Both the position numbers and the translations under genes were made by a program. A stretch of 22,838 nucleotides of DNA from a virus. The notes beneath the pieces are model-generated. The model ran no database searches and was not told the DNA's origin. It worked only from the letters and a program-made list of their open reading frames with translations. This document shows positions 8,156 to 15,624 of this stretch, in pieces. Each line of letters starts with the position of its first letter. The stretch's first letter is position 1. The stretch covers positions 1-22,838 of the IMG/VR virus record IMGVR_UViG_3300032093_000892; one strand, written 5' to 3'.

Positions 8156-8554
8156 TCAGCTGTAAGTCTTAATGACTTCCATCACAACTGAATAGGTGTC
8201 ACCGGCACCAACATCCATGGTGGTAAACGAAATATCTCCTGTTTTACCTGTGCCTGAGTTATTGGGTATCCCACCAAACATACTGTAGTCCATGAAGTAG
8301 TTAGTGTTTTGGGGCAAAGTAATAATCATCAAAGGTGTAGTAGCAGCCCAAAGCATTTGTACTTCACAACCATGAGTTTGTGCCCAAACTCGATTGAGTT
8401 TACAACCGGTGCAGGCTAACGCGCCTTGTGGGTTTAGTGTAGATACATCAACTTTGACTACGGCTGTTTCTGTTGTATCAACGAAACCTGTGACCTTGAT
8501 AATGGCAAGACGCTCGCCATCAAGGATTGTCTGAGTTGTCAGTGTGTTTGCCAT
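8156..8554 (-). CDS. Putative virion protein, 132 residues
   Basis: 132 residues, ATG 8554 with AGGAG 6 bases upstream. It contains LDGERLAIIKVTGFVDTTETAVVKVDVS, a run containing CTGCKLNRVW, and a beta-rich C-terminal half (TGDISFTTMDVGAGDTYSVVMEVIK). No catalytic motif or membrane segment is visible. It lies after the terminator-like hairpin downstream of the 152-residue gene and just before a fibre gene, which suggests a capsid-decoration, neck or tail role. I recognise the general type as a small conserved virion protein in environmental phages but cannot name a family. Confidence 0.75.
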   Translation of the reverse strand: MANTLTTQTILDGERLAIIKVTGFVDTTETAVVKVDVSTLNPQGALACTGCKLNRVWAQTHGCEVQMLWAATTPLMIITLPQNTNYFMDYSMFGGIPNNSGTGKTGDISFTTMDVGAGDTYSVVMEVIKTYS

Positions 8555-8568
8555 CTATAGCTCCTAAA

Positions 8569-8593
8569 AGAAAAGGGGCATGGTTAGCCCCTT
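8569..8593 (-). terminator. Rho-independent terminator-like hairpin
   Basis: On the minus strand a 7-bp stem AAGGGGC/GCCCCTT with a 7-nt loop is followed by TTCTTTT (the end of the stem itself adds two T). It starts 4 bases after the TAA of the 152-residue gene and ends within 15 bases of the next ATG. The T-tract is broken by one C, so it may be a leaky terminator that lowers expression downstream of the capsid block. Confidence 0.65.
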
Positions 8594-8597
8594 CCCA

Positions 8598-9056
8598 TTA
8601 CTTCATTGCGTAAACAACAGTCACTAGCCACACACCTTGTGTAGTCACAATTGTTCCGTTGGGATCAACAGTTGCAAATACTGAGGTGTTGGTGCTGACA
8701 TTTGACATTGCTGTCACTTGTGCTGCTGTGAAAGCCAAAGCTGTACGACCTGCAGTAAAGCAGTTGGTGCTAGACAGATACTGTGTGCCAGCTGCTGCTG
8801 TACCAATTGTGATTGGCGCAGTAGTTGCTGTACCAGCACCTGCCACTGGTGCAGTCAATGTGTCAACAAAAAAGTTAACGATTTGAGAGCCAGCGGGAAT
8901 CGAAATTGACCCACTAACTGCCAAACCGTCAGCTGTACTTGTCAACGAAATTGTCTGCATTAGCGTAGCATAACCACCATTGGCGGCTTCTGTCAACGCA
9001 TCTCCGGCCACCAAAGTGGAACCGAAGTAAGTGTGAGTCAAACTTGGTGTAGACAT
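8598..9056 (-). CDS. Putative capsid-associated (decoration-like) protein
   Basis: 152 residues, ATG 9056 with AAGGAG 7-8 bases upstream. Composition is rich in Thr, Ala, Ser, Gly and Val, with alternating beta-type stretches (ADGLAVSGSISIPAGSQIVNFFVD, TQGVWLVTVVYAMK) and no charged clusters or motifs. It directly follows the major capsid gene and sits between two strong hairpins, so it is probably made in quantity. This fits a head decoration or stabilising protein, but that is inferred from place and composition. A tail or neck protein is an alternative. Confidence 0.72.
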   Translation of the reverse strand: MSTPSLTHTYFGSTLVAGDALTEAANGGYATLMQTISLTSTADGLAVSGSISIPAGSQIVNFFVDTLTAPVAGAGTATTAPITIGTAAAGTQYLSSTNCFTAGRTALAFTAAQVTAMSNVSTNTSVFATVDPNGTIVTTQGVWLVTVVYAMK

Positions 9057-9076
9057 TGCGTTTCTCCTTGTTGGGA

Positions 9077-9098
9077 GCTAGGGGCCGAAGCCCCTAGC
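9077..9098 (-). promoter_or_regulatory. Perfect 9-bp hairpin with UUCG loop after the capsid gene
   Basis: On the minus strand GCTAGGGGC, TTCG, GCCCCTAGC forms a perfect stem closed by the very stable C(UUCG)G tetraloop. It lies 7 bases past the TAA of the major capsid gene and before the ribosome site of the next gene. No T-tract follows in either direction, so a simple intrinsic terminator is unlikely. A barrier to 3' exonucleases that stabilises capsid mRNA, or an RNA-processing site, is more plausible. Confidence 0.75.
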
Positions 9099-9105
9099 AA
9101 TTTAA

Positions 9106-10149
9106 TTACAGACCGGAGGTACCGTAAACGGTACGAGGATCTGTCCAACCTGGAATGTAACGCTCTGTTGCTTTGTAACGCATGGAGTCGGTTTCGAAAT
9201 CGCCTTCCATAGATTTTTCCAAAGCACGGCGCATCATCAATTGCAGGCCAACCTTTGCGTCTGTCTGCACCCACCATGCGGTGGTTGAAGTCAGACGAGA
9301 CAGGTTTGCTTGACCGCCATTCAACATGCCCATTGACTTAATTGGGTTGATGTCGTTGTTTGCGTTACCTGTACGCAACACCGATTTCAACAACACTTCA
9401 GCTTGGAAGACGTTGGAGGGGCTCACAACCAGCTTCTCAGGGTTCAAACGAATACGCTTGCCGTTGTTGTCAACTGCGTTGCGGATTTGAATGAGCATCT
9501 GTTCAAGTGAGGTTTGTGATAAAGCAGCAGCGCTTGTCAGCAAATTGCTGAAGGTACCAGCTGCAATGGGGTGGTTGTTAGCAACCAATGCAACACCGTC
9601 ACCACCAACATAAGCACCGCCGGTGAAGGAACGGTTCAAAATGTTGGCGCAAAGAGTTTCTTTGGTTTCAATCAACGATTGTGCCAAGTGTTTGGCGTAG
9701 GTTTGACCGATGGAAATGTGATCGCCATCTTCAACCAAGACTTTGGTCAAGGCAAAAGCCAAGCCGTAGACTTTGTAGACATAGCGAGCATTGAACAGCA
9801 CACCACCTGCTTGATAGGTGACAGGCATGCCATCGGGCAACTCAGGAGCTGCACCAAAGCCGTACAGGACGGGTTCTTCATGGTAATTACGGGGAATACC
9901 GCGACGCTCTGAGAAGACTTGCTTCCACTCATCGGCGCGTTGGTCGTAAATGCCATCAAACTCTTCATTCAGAATTGGTTCAACAATTGAGCGGAAATCC
10001 GTGGAACGCATTGGAACAGCGCACAGGATCATGCCACTTCGGACCATGTGTCCAAAGAGCATGTCGCTCAGTTTTTGGCCTAAACTCCAAAGGAAGTTTT
10101 TGGTGCTAGTACTAACCGTGTTAAACACGGACAAAAGTTTTTGTTTCAT
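9106..10149 (-). CDS. Major capsid protein
   Basis: 347 residues. ATG 10149 has AAGGAG 8 bases upstream, a convincing start. From residue 47 on it reads as a phage major head protein: STDFRSIVEPILNEEFDGIYDQ, EWKQVFSERRGIPRNYHEE, VYGLAFALTKVLVEDGDHIS, AKHLAQSLIETKETLCANIL, then an Asn/Pro-rich middle (RIRLNPEKLVVSP) and a C-terminal MEGDFETDSMRYKATERYIPGWTDPRTVYG. The type resembles the Mu gpT-like or HK97-fold group. It forms the icosahedral shell around the packaged genome, assembled with the scaffold candidate encoded upstream. An unusual feature is the first 46 residues, partly hydrophobic (LLSVFNTVSTSTKNFLWSLG), which may be a delta-like or cleaved leader. A hairpin follows the gene. Confidence 0.85.
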   Translation of the reverse strand: MKQKLLSVFNTVSTSTKNFLWSLGQKLSDMLFGHMVRSGMILCAVPMRSTDFRSIVEPILNEEFDGIYDQRADEWKQVFSERRGIPRNYHEEPVLYGFGAAPELPDGMPVTYQAGGVLFNARYVYKVYGLAFALTKVLVEDGDHISIGQTYAKHLAQSLIETKETLCANILNRSFTGGAYVGGDGVALVANNHPIAAGTFSNLLTSAAALSQTSLEQMLIQIRNAVDNNGKRIRLNPEKLVVSPSNVFQAEVLLKSVLRTGNANNDINPIKSMGMLNGGQANLSRLTSTTAWWVQTDAKVGLQLMMRRALEKSMEGDFETDSMRYKATERYIPGWTDPRTVYGTSGL

Positions 10150-10161
10150 GTCTGTTACTCC

Positions 10162-10725
10162 TTAGAACGCGACTTTATCAGCAACATATTGATGCTCGGA
10201 GATCTCGACTTGACAGATCACATAAGTATCACCGAATGCGTTATCTGGGCCGGGTGTAATGCCGATCAGACGCATTTGCGCGCTAGCTGACGTAGTGACA
10301 GTGCTAACATCCAAAACAACTGCACTCAAACCAGTGGTTGTTGAACCAGCGGTAATTGTACCTGTGTTGAATTGGTTGCTTATGTTGGTTACGTCGATAG
10401 CAGCGTTTGACTGAATCTCATAAACAATCATTGGGTCAGTAGTTGCATAAGCAACAATTTGAGTGCCAGTTGTGCTAGCAATCCACTTGTTCGATACGCG
10501 ACGACGACCGTCAGAGTCGGTGAACTCAACACCTTGGAATGTTCCAATGAAGGGGTCACCAATTGCTGCGGGAGCCAGTGTTCCATCGGCTGCAAGTTTC
10601 ACAGGCTGATTCTGTAGCAATGTGGCGCTATAGTTATCAGTCAATGTGAAAGCCTGTGGACGCACAGAACCACTGGGGTGGTAAGCGGGACGAAGCCCGA
10701 AAGGTGCATTTACAGTATTCGACAT
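10162..10725 (-). CDS. Conserved phage structural protein (MSNTVNAPFGLRP type)
   Basis: 187 residues, ATG 10725 with AAAGGA upstream. The N-terminus MSNTVNAPFGLRPAYHPSG is a recognisable opening of a conserved protein found near capsid genes in many environmental phages. The body is beta-rich: a possible barrel segment (QPVKLAADGTLAPAA, GTFQGVEFTDSDGRRRVSNKW) and a repetitive Thr/Ser stretch (TGTITAGSTTTGLSAVVLDVSTVTTSASAQM). No enzyme motif is visible. The gene lies immediately upstream of the major capsid gene with its own strong ribosome site. It is likely a head protein, possibly a decoration protein, by position and composition. Confidence 0.75.
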   Translation of the reverse strand: MSNTVNAPFGLRPAYHPSGSVRPQAFTLTDNYSATLLQNQPVKLAADGTLAPAAIGDPFIGTFQGVEFTDSDGRRRVSNKWIASTTGTQIVAYATTDPMIVYEIQSNAAIDVTNISNQFNTGTITAGSTTTGLSAVVLDVSTVTTSASAQMRLIGITPGPDNAFGDTYVICQVEISEHQYVADKVAF

Positions 10726-10764
10726 GTTTGTTTCCTTTAAGAGAATGTCGTTCGAGGTTTTGAG

Positions 10765-11295
10765 TTAGTCAGTAAAAACTGGCTTACCCGGTGCTTTACG
10801 CAAGTCCTGCATACCATCACCCTCGATAATGCTTCCACCAGCAGCCATAATGCCATCCTTCATCTGGTCCACCATGGCTTGAAGTTTCTCATCTTCGCGC
10901 AGGGGTGCGCTGTAATGTGCTTCAGTCATGTAGGTCTCATAGAGACGCAACGGGAGTTTAAAGGCTAGCATTTCGTTGACACCTACCATACCCGAGTATT
11001 CGCCAGTCTTGATCGTGGCGTATTCCCAGCCCGGAACATCTTCAGGCTTGATTGGTTCGTAGCCGAGACGCATACGACCTTGAATGGAATCACGTGGGTT
11101 TGTAGTGGTCAGCCAGCAACTGTGGTAACCGGGGATTTTTGGTAAATCAGGCAATGCGCTCTGGAAGAACTGCTGCCTAAACATTTCGACTCTATCGTCG
11201 TCCGACAATTCCCTTGCCTCTTTGGCTGCGCGGTCTAACGCTGCCCTGGATTCGCGTGCGGGATCGGAAGTTTTCTTCAGTCGTTCATCGGTCAT
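10765..11295 (-). CDS. Conserved unknown protein in the head gene cluster
   Basis: 176 residues from ATG 11295. A GTG at 11304 would add three residues, but its first base lies inside the AAGGAG ribosome site, whereas the ATG is 8 bases after it, so I chose the ATG. The first 50 residues are charged and helical (ESRAALDRAAKEARELSDDDRVEMFRQQF). The middle holds IPGYHSCWLTTTNPRDSIQGRMRLGYEPIKPEDVPGWEY, and the C-terminal part is LREDEKLQAMVDQMKDGIMAAGGS. I recall similar proteins next to scaffold and capsid genes in uncultured phages, without known role. A head-assembly or minor virion function is inferred from position. Confidence 0.75.
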   Translation of the reverse strand: MTDERLKKTSDPARESRAALDRAAKEARELSDDDRVEMFRQQFFQSALPDLPKIPGYHSCWLTTTNPRDSIQGRMRLGYEPIKPEDVPGWEYATIKTGEYSGMVGVNEMLAFKLPLRLYETYMTEAHYSAPLREDEKLQAMVDQMKDGIMAAGGSIIEGDGMQDLRKAPGKPVFTD

Positions 11296-11313
11296 GGTGC
11301 TCACTCCTTAGTT

Positions 11314-12252
11314 TCAGCGAGTTGAATTTTCTTTATCCCACTTGGCATACTGCTTGAGGTAGCGTTGCCTTGCGGTAGGATCGTCCCAGACGCCAGCATC
11401 AATCATTGCTTGCTTCCGTTCTGGAGACACGTATACTTCGTTGCGAGTACTGCGTGGGGCATGTTCACGGCTAGAGCCAAGGGGTGGACCTCTTCTGCCT
11501 GACCGTTGCATGTTGTCATCATTTAATGCTTCCACTCGTTTATCCAGCTCTCGCCAGTACTCCAATGTGTTGGGATTATATCCTTCGTTCGCCATGCCTT
11601 GGTCAATTTTCAAAACTTTGTCTGACTTTTCATCACCAGAGTTTGGCTTATACCAAGGGTTCATTTTCATCCAGTCCTGTGCCAACTGAGTGGCTAAGGC
11701 CTGTGGCTGGGTGTTTTGAGTTGGCTGAGTGGTTGGATTTTTGAAGTTGCTTTTGGCATGTTCAAGTTGACGAAGCTTGTCCTTTGTCTCATCTCGAATG
11801 CGCATTGCCTTGGCAACGTCATCACCATTACCAGCTTCTACCGCTCTTGCAATGATGTGCTCAACTGCCTTCGCCTCCTCCTGCACCTGTTTCAACTGCT
11901 GATCCAATGAAAGATACTCAGAAGTTGCGCTCTTGTGCTCAATGCTTTGCATTCGGCGCATGAGTTCTTCATTCTGCTGTTTTAGGTATTGAAGTTCCGC
12001 TTTGTCCCGCTCAATGGCGAGTTTGCGCCTTTGGGCACGGTCAGCTTTTTCTTCACGCCTGCGCCTACGCAGGTCTTCCCGATCCTCATTGTCAGGTGCT
12101 AAGCGACGATCTTCCTCATCATCATCTACTTCTGGCTTTTCATCAACCGGAATTAACTCTTGTTCCTTTGTCTTCGATGCCTGCTGCTCCTGCTCATCCA
12201 GGTCATCATCATCAATCTCTTCTAACACATCGTCTTGTGCTTTCTTATTCAT
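11314..12252 (-). CDS. Putative scaffolding protein
   Basis: 312 residues, ATG 12252 with AAAGGAG 6 bases upstream. Residues 1-60 are strongly acidic (DVLEEIDDDDLDEQEQQ, EVDDDEEDRRL). Residues about 60-170 are a highly charged coiled coil (LRRRRREEKADRAQRRKL, LKQQNEELMRRM, MRIRDETKDKLRQLEHAK). A Gln/Thr/Pro linker leads to a C-terminal basic and aromatic part (VYVSPERKQAMIDAGVWDDPTARQRYLKQYAKWDKE). An acidic start, coiled coil and basic tail, placed between portal and capsid genes, is typical of internal scaffolds that template procapsid assembly. No sequence motif proves it, so the call rests on architecture and gene order. Confidence 0.7.
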   Translation of the reverse strand: MNKKAQDDVLEEIDDDDLDEQEQQASKTKEQELIPVDEKPEVDDDEEDRRLAPDNEDREDLRRRRREEKADRAQRRKLAIERDKAELQYLKQQNEELMRRMQSIEHKSATSEYLSLDQQLKQVQEEAKAVEHIIARAVEAGNGDDVAKAMRIRDETKDKLRQLEHAKSNFKNPTTQPTQNTQPQALATQLAQDWMKMNPWYKPNSGDEKSDKVLKIDQGMANEGYNPNTLEYWRELDKRVEALNDDNMQRSGRRGPPLGSSREHAPRSTRNEVYVSPERKQAMIDAGVWDDPTARQRYLKQYAKWDKENSTR

Positions 12253-12271
12253 TTCAAGCTCCTTTCAGCTT

Positions 12272-12691
12272 TTAGATAAACGCACGGATTTTGGTGGGGT
12301 CACCAGTGACTTTGCCGATGATGTCGAGGTCGTTGAAAATCACAAACTCAATTTCTTCATCGCCATTCTTCACTGTCCACCTGTCACCGCCATACTTGGG
12401 TGTACGCACAAAATCGCCTGGGTTGCACCAAGCGCCTTCAGGCCACATGTCCATGGTGTTGCGGTTCTTAAAAGCCAATGGACCTACAAGCGCAACTTTG
12501 GACACTTGCGTGTTGCTGGCTTCGGTCTTGCGGGCTTCTTCTGGGATGTAGATCCCACCACTTGTTTGCGACTTGGCACGGCGAACTTGCACCATGACCC
12601 GTGAACCAAATGGGATGATGCCAGGATCCACAGTGGGGAAGGCATCTTCTAGAGAGTCATACGACATTGACAAAGGTACTTCAAGTAGCAT
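12272..12691 (-). CDS. GroES-like co-chaperonin
   Basis: 139 residues, ATG 12691 with GGAG 6 bases upstream. The pattern IIPFGSRVMVQVRRAKSQTSGGIYIPEEARKTEA, then VALVGP, then GDFVRTPKYGGDRWTV and FVIFNDLDIIGKV is that of GroES/Cpn10: an N-terminal strand with RV.V, the mobile loop around TSGGIYIPEEA, and a beta-barrel core ending in an ..DI.G.. strand. Cellular GroES is about 95 residues; this has an N-terminal extension (about 22 residues) and an insertion (FKNRNTMDMWPEGAWCNP). Phage versions such as T4 gp31 replace host GroES so that GroEL can fold the capsid protein. Its place between portal and scaffold genes fits that role. Host GroEL is presumably the partner. Confidence 0.85.
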   Translation of the reverse strand: MLLEVPLSMSYDSLEDAFPTVDPGIIPFGSRVMVQVRRAKSQTSGGIYIPEEARKTEASNTQVSKVALVGPLAFKNRNTMDMWPEGAWCNPGDFVRTPKYGGDRWTVKNGDEEIEFVIFNDLDIIGKVTGDPTKIRAFI

Positions 12692-12711
12692 TCGCTTCTC
12701 CGATTGCTGGG

Positions 12712-12906
12712 TTAAAAATCACGCTCGTCTTGATCTTTCAAGACTTGCTCCACTTTTGAGAGGGCAGCTTCAAGGCCTTGGTAGTAACCTATTGACTTCC
12801 CGTACTCAAACTCTACGCTCTTGTCCGGCCCCGGTGGAACTTTCAGGGCACGATGAGCAACACTGTTCTGCTCTTCTTTCAGCAGACCGATGAGCCTAGC
12901 AAACAT
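12712..12906 (-). CDS. Small conserved protein, 64 residues
   Basis: 64 residues, ATG 12906, three bases after the stop of the upstream 60-residue gene. The sequence is charged with a likely helical C-terminal half (GKSIGYYQGLEAALSKVEQVLKDQDE) and a Val/Pro-rich middle (RALKVPPGPDKSVEFEYG). No motif is recognised. Its position between portal and co-chaperonin suggests a minor structural or assembly role, which is inference. A longer competing frame in this area (12879-13166) is rejected because it overlaps three better-supported genes. Confidence 0.68.
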   Translation of the reverse strand: MFARLIGLLKEEQNSVAHRALKVPPGPDKSVEFEYGKSIGYYQGLEAALSKVEQVLKDQDERDF

Positions 12907-12909
12907 GTA

Positions 12910-13092
12910 TCAACCGCCGCTTGTTGCGCGCTTGGCTGGCATTGCTGCTTGACTCTTCGACATTTTAGGAAATTGTTTTGCTGTGCCTGTAGGCTTGGCA
13001 GGTGTAGGTGCTGGGTCTTTGCCTGATCCTGACATACTTGTTGGGTAGCTTTTACCCATTGCCATTTGTTTGTGTAAGTTGACTGCTTCCAT
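12910..13092 (-). CDS. Small basic Ser/Lys/Pro-rich protein, 60 residues
   Basis: 60 residues, ATG 13092 with a strong AAGGAG 6 bases upstream, directly after the portal stop. The protein is basic, probably disordered, and rich in Ser, Lys, Pro, Ala and Gly (GSGKDPAPTPAKPTGTAKQF, PAKRATSGG at the end). Nothing identifies a function. The composition is reminiscent of the KKGG protein farther left and would suit a small virion or DNA-contacting peptide, but that is speculation. The ribosome site and tight spacing are the main support. Confidence 0.65.
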   Translation of the reverse strand: MEAVNLHKQMAMGKSYPTSMSGSGKDPAPTPAKPTGTAKQFPKMSKSQAAMPAKRATSGG

Positions 13093-13101
13093 GATAGCTC
13101 C

Positions 13102-15612
13102 TTAAGGATTGGGGTTGATGCCTGTGCCGGTTGAGTAGCCAATTTTCTCGCCACTCTGAACTTCAAGTGCCGCCAATTGCTTGGCAGTTTGGTTGTCTTC
13201 TGAGTTTGTGAAGATGCGGGTTTGGTTGTCTACATCGTTGCGTGCATCTTCTGCCTGTTGGCGCATTTGTTCGCGTGCCAATTCTGCTTGTTGACGCTGC
13301 TGTTCCATGGCAAGCAACGCTTGGCGCTCTTCTTGCTTGTCTGCCATTTCTGCCTGCTTGATTGCCATGTTGGCCTGATCTGCTGCCTGTTTGCGTTCCA
13401 CTTCCTGTTTGGCAATGTCCGCTTTGGGATCGCCCATGTTGGGAGGTGCCATGGATTGCAAAACCTGCACTGCCTGTTCGATGATGGGCGGCAATGCTTG
13501 CAATGATTCGTTGACTTCCTTCACCACTGATTGACTTGCCGCTGCCATGACTTGGTCGAAAGCTTTCTTCTCCTCTGTGCTTGCCTTGACCAGCAGCTTC
13601 TCAATGGGTTGACCAGCAGCTTCTGATGCCACATCCACCATTCTACTGACATACCACAGCACCATGTGCTCCCGCAAATGCTCAAGTAGGATGGGAATGG
13701 CTGTGGGTGCTGCTACTCTGCTTGCCCCGAGCACAGGGCTGGTCAAGAAGTCAAGGTGCACTTGGATGTGGGCAAGGTGATCTTGTTCTGGGAATGCTGC
13801 AACAGGTCTACTCATACTAGCTGCCACATTTTCATTGACTGCATTCATTTCTTTTACTTCAGGCTGTGGCAGGAGCAAAGATTCACCGTCAGGCACTTTG
13901 AGTTGCTTCAGCAACATCTTTTCAACTTCACGCGCGTTGTACAAGCCTGGGTGAGTATCTGAACGCTGAACTATCGTTTGCACCTGAGCAAAGCGCTGAG
14001 TGTCACTGTAAATGTTGGGATCAGATACGGGCACCACATTCATTGGGCCTTCAAAGTCCTTGCGATACGCCAGCAGCTCACCCGCGTCATCATAGATTTC
14101 TTGCTCATCCATGTAGAAGCGGTTGATGCGGTAGAGGACATTTAACAAGCGACCCATCGCGTCATGCACTCGCATGTGGATGGCAGAGAACACAGTCATG
14201 CCCTGTTCCATGCGCGCAAGTGTAGTGCCAACAGGTGTGTTGGCGTTGCTGTCCGCTAAGTCCTCAAATGTCGTTCTGACTACGCCTTTGCCTGCGTCAA
14301 TCAAAAAGCCCATCAACTGAAATAGTACAGCAGAGGGTGGGTTGAATGGCATGGGCATCATTACTTTGCGAATGTCATCCTGCCCAAACGAGCCCTCTAT
14401 CTCATGCACCTCAGTTGGGTCAATCCGGTCTGTCTGCCCACCAGAGCCACCTTTGAGTTTGAGTAGGCCTGGGAAGTTGTTGATATGGGCTGAGTCAAGC
14501 AAAGAGCGCAAAGCGCCAGTGGATGCTGCTGACAAACCACCAATCATGTGAGTCAGGCCAATGGGGTAAGCTCCGCGCCATGGAACAAATGGGAATTCGA
14601 TGATGTGCATCAGCTCATCCATCAACTTATCTTCCTCTTCCCAATTGCGGTAGATGGCTAGCACCTTTTGTGTGCTCTTGTCTACTGAAATGATGTATGG
14701 GGCTGGACCATCTGTGTCATCTTCCACATCGTAGTAAACAGCAATCTCGAAAATGGTTCGCAAGCCATCGGTGTTATACCCATCTGACTGGCGTCCTTCT
14801 ATTTTGTCATTTGCTGTCTCTGCCTTAGATACTTCTGGGGTATGGGGCTCAGGAGTCAGCTCGATGTCTCGGTACATGCCTGACTTCACCCGTTGACCAT
14901 ACTCCAACTTGGTGATGTACTGCACATGCGTCTTGCGTTCTGCTGTGTAGAAGTTGGTAGCAGCAAATGGCAGCAAAATGTCGTCTGATGAGACGAACAT
15001 GGGCAATGGGCGTTTGCGTTTTTGGTCCCATGTGAGTTTGATGTACTGCACACCAGACAACGGCATTTGGGTGGACATCTGCTCAAGCTCTGCTCTAAAC
15101 TCTGGCATCTGTTTGGTCATTTGCCAGTTGAGGAACTTGGTGATGCGTTCTGCCTTCTTGTACTTGTCTTTAGTCACACTGCCAATGATGTCTTGGCGAG
15201 CTGGACCTGTGGGTGGAAAGATCTCTTTCATCACCCGAGCAGAAAAGTCAACGCATGCCTCTGTCAGCATGGGATGCACTACTTTGGATGCACCGGTGAA
15301 TGAGGCGCCACCTGGGGCGTCATCACCTAAACCTGTTCGCCTAATGCCTTCCTCATACTGCTCATCCCGACGCTTCCGCGCCTCTTTATCCTTCTCAACC
15401 AACTCACACAAGTCAGCACCTATGATGGCAAGTTCGCCCTCTGGCATGTCCTCTGCTATGTTGGCATAAAACTCTGACTCACCAAGCAATGGTGCTTGGC
15501 TAATCTTAACCATTGCACCACCATCTTCTGTGTCCTTCACATCTTCATCATCGTTCTCAATGGGCATCATCTCGCCCAGTTGGTCTTCCATTGTGTCGTC
15601 TGTGTCAGCCAT
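13102..15612 (-). CDS. Portal protein
   Basis: 836 residues, ATG 15612 with AAAGGA upstream, 12 bases after the TerL stop. Features are an acidic N-terminus, then RRDEQYEEGIRRTGLGDDAPGG, HPMLTEACVDFSARVMKEIFPPTGPAR, AYPIGLTHMIGGLSAASTGALRSLLDSAHINNFPG, VRTTFEDLADSNANTPVGTTLARMEQGM and the helical IHMRVHDAMGRLLNVLYRINRF. These fit the large portal type of podovirus-like phages (P22 gp1 is about 725 residues). The last 150 residues are a long Gln/Ala/Glu-rich coiled coil (KQAEMADKQEERQALLAMEQQ). The portal forms the dodecameric channel for DNA entry and exit, binds TerL, and nucleates head assembly. The location right after TerL supports the call. Confidence 0.88.
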   Translation of the reverse strand: MADTDDTMEDQLGEMMPIENDDEDVKDTEDGGAMVKISQAPLLGESEFYANIAEDMPEGELAIIGADLCELVEKDKEARKRRDEQYEEGIRRTGLGDDAPGGASFTGASKVVHPMLTEACVDFSARVMKEIFPPTGPARQDIIGSVTKDKYKKAERITKFLNWQMTKQMPEFRAELEQMSTQMPLSGVQYIKLTWDQKRKRPLPMFVSSDDILLPFAATNFYTAERKTHVQYITKLEYGQRVKSGMYRDIELTPEPHTPEVSKAETANDKIEGRQSDGYNTDGLRTIFEIAVYYDVEDDTDGPAPYIISVDKSTQKVLAIYRNWEEEDKLMDELMHIIEFPFVPWRGAYPIGLTHMIGGLSAASTGALRSLLDSAHINNFPGLLKLKGGSGGQTDRIDPTEVHEIEGSFGQDDIRKVMMPMPFNPPSAVLFQLMGFLIDAGKGVVRTTFEDLADSNANTPVGTTLARMEQGMTVFSAIHMRVHDAMGRLLNVLYRINRFYMDEQEIYDDAGELLAYRKDFEGPMNVVPVSDPNIYSDTQRFAQVQTIVQRSDTHPGLYNAREVEKMLLKQLKVPDGESLLLPQPEVKEMNAVNENVAASMSRPVAAFPEQDHLAHIQVHLDFLTSPVLGASRVAAPTAIPILLEHLREHMVLWYVSRMVDVASEAAGQPIEKLLVKASTEEKKAFDQVMAAASQSVVKEVNESLQALPPIIEQAVQVLQSMAPPNMGDPKADIAKQEVERKQAADQANMAIKQAEMADKQEERQALLAMEQQRQQAELAREQMRQQAEDARNDVDNQTRIFTNSEDNQTAKQLAALEVQSGEKIGYSTGTGINPNP

Positions 15613-15624
15613 TTGCTGTGTCCT

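Noticed and set aside
12002-12604. 200-residue plus-strand frame rich in Ser/Arg
   Set aside because: Shadow of the acidic coiled-coil scaffold candidate and GroES-like gene; Ser/Arg runs mirror their Glu/Asp/Arg codons.
12879-13166. 95-residue minus-strand frame
   Set aside because: It overlaps the portal end, the 60-residue gene and the 64-residue gene, all of which have better starts and coupling.
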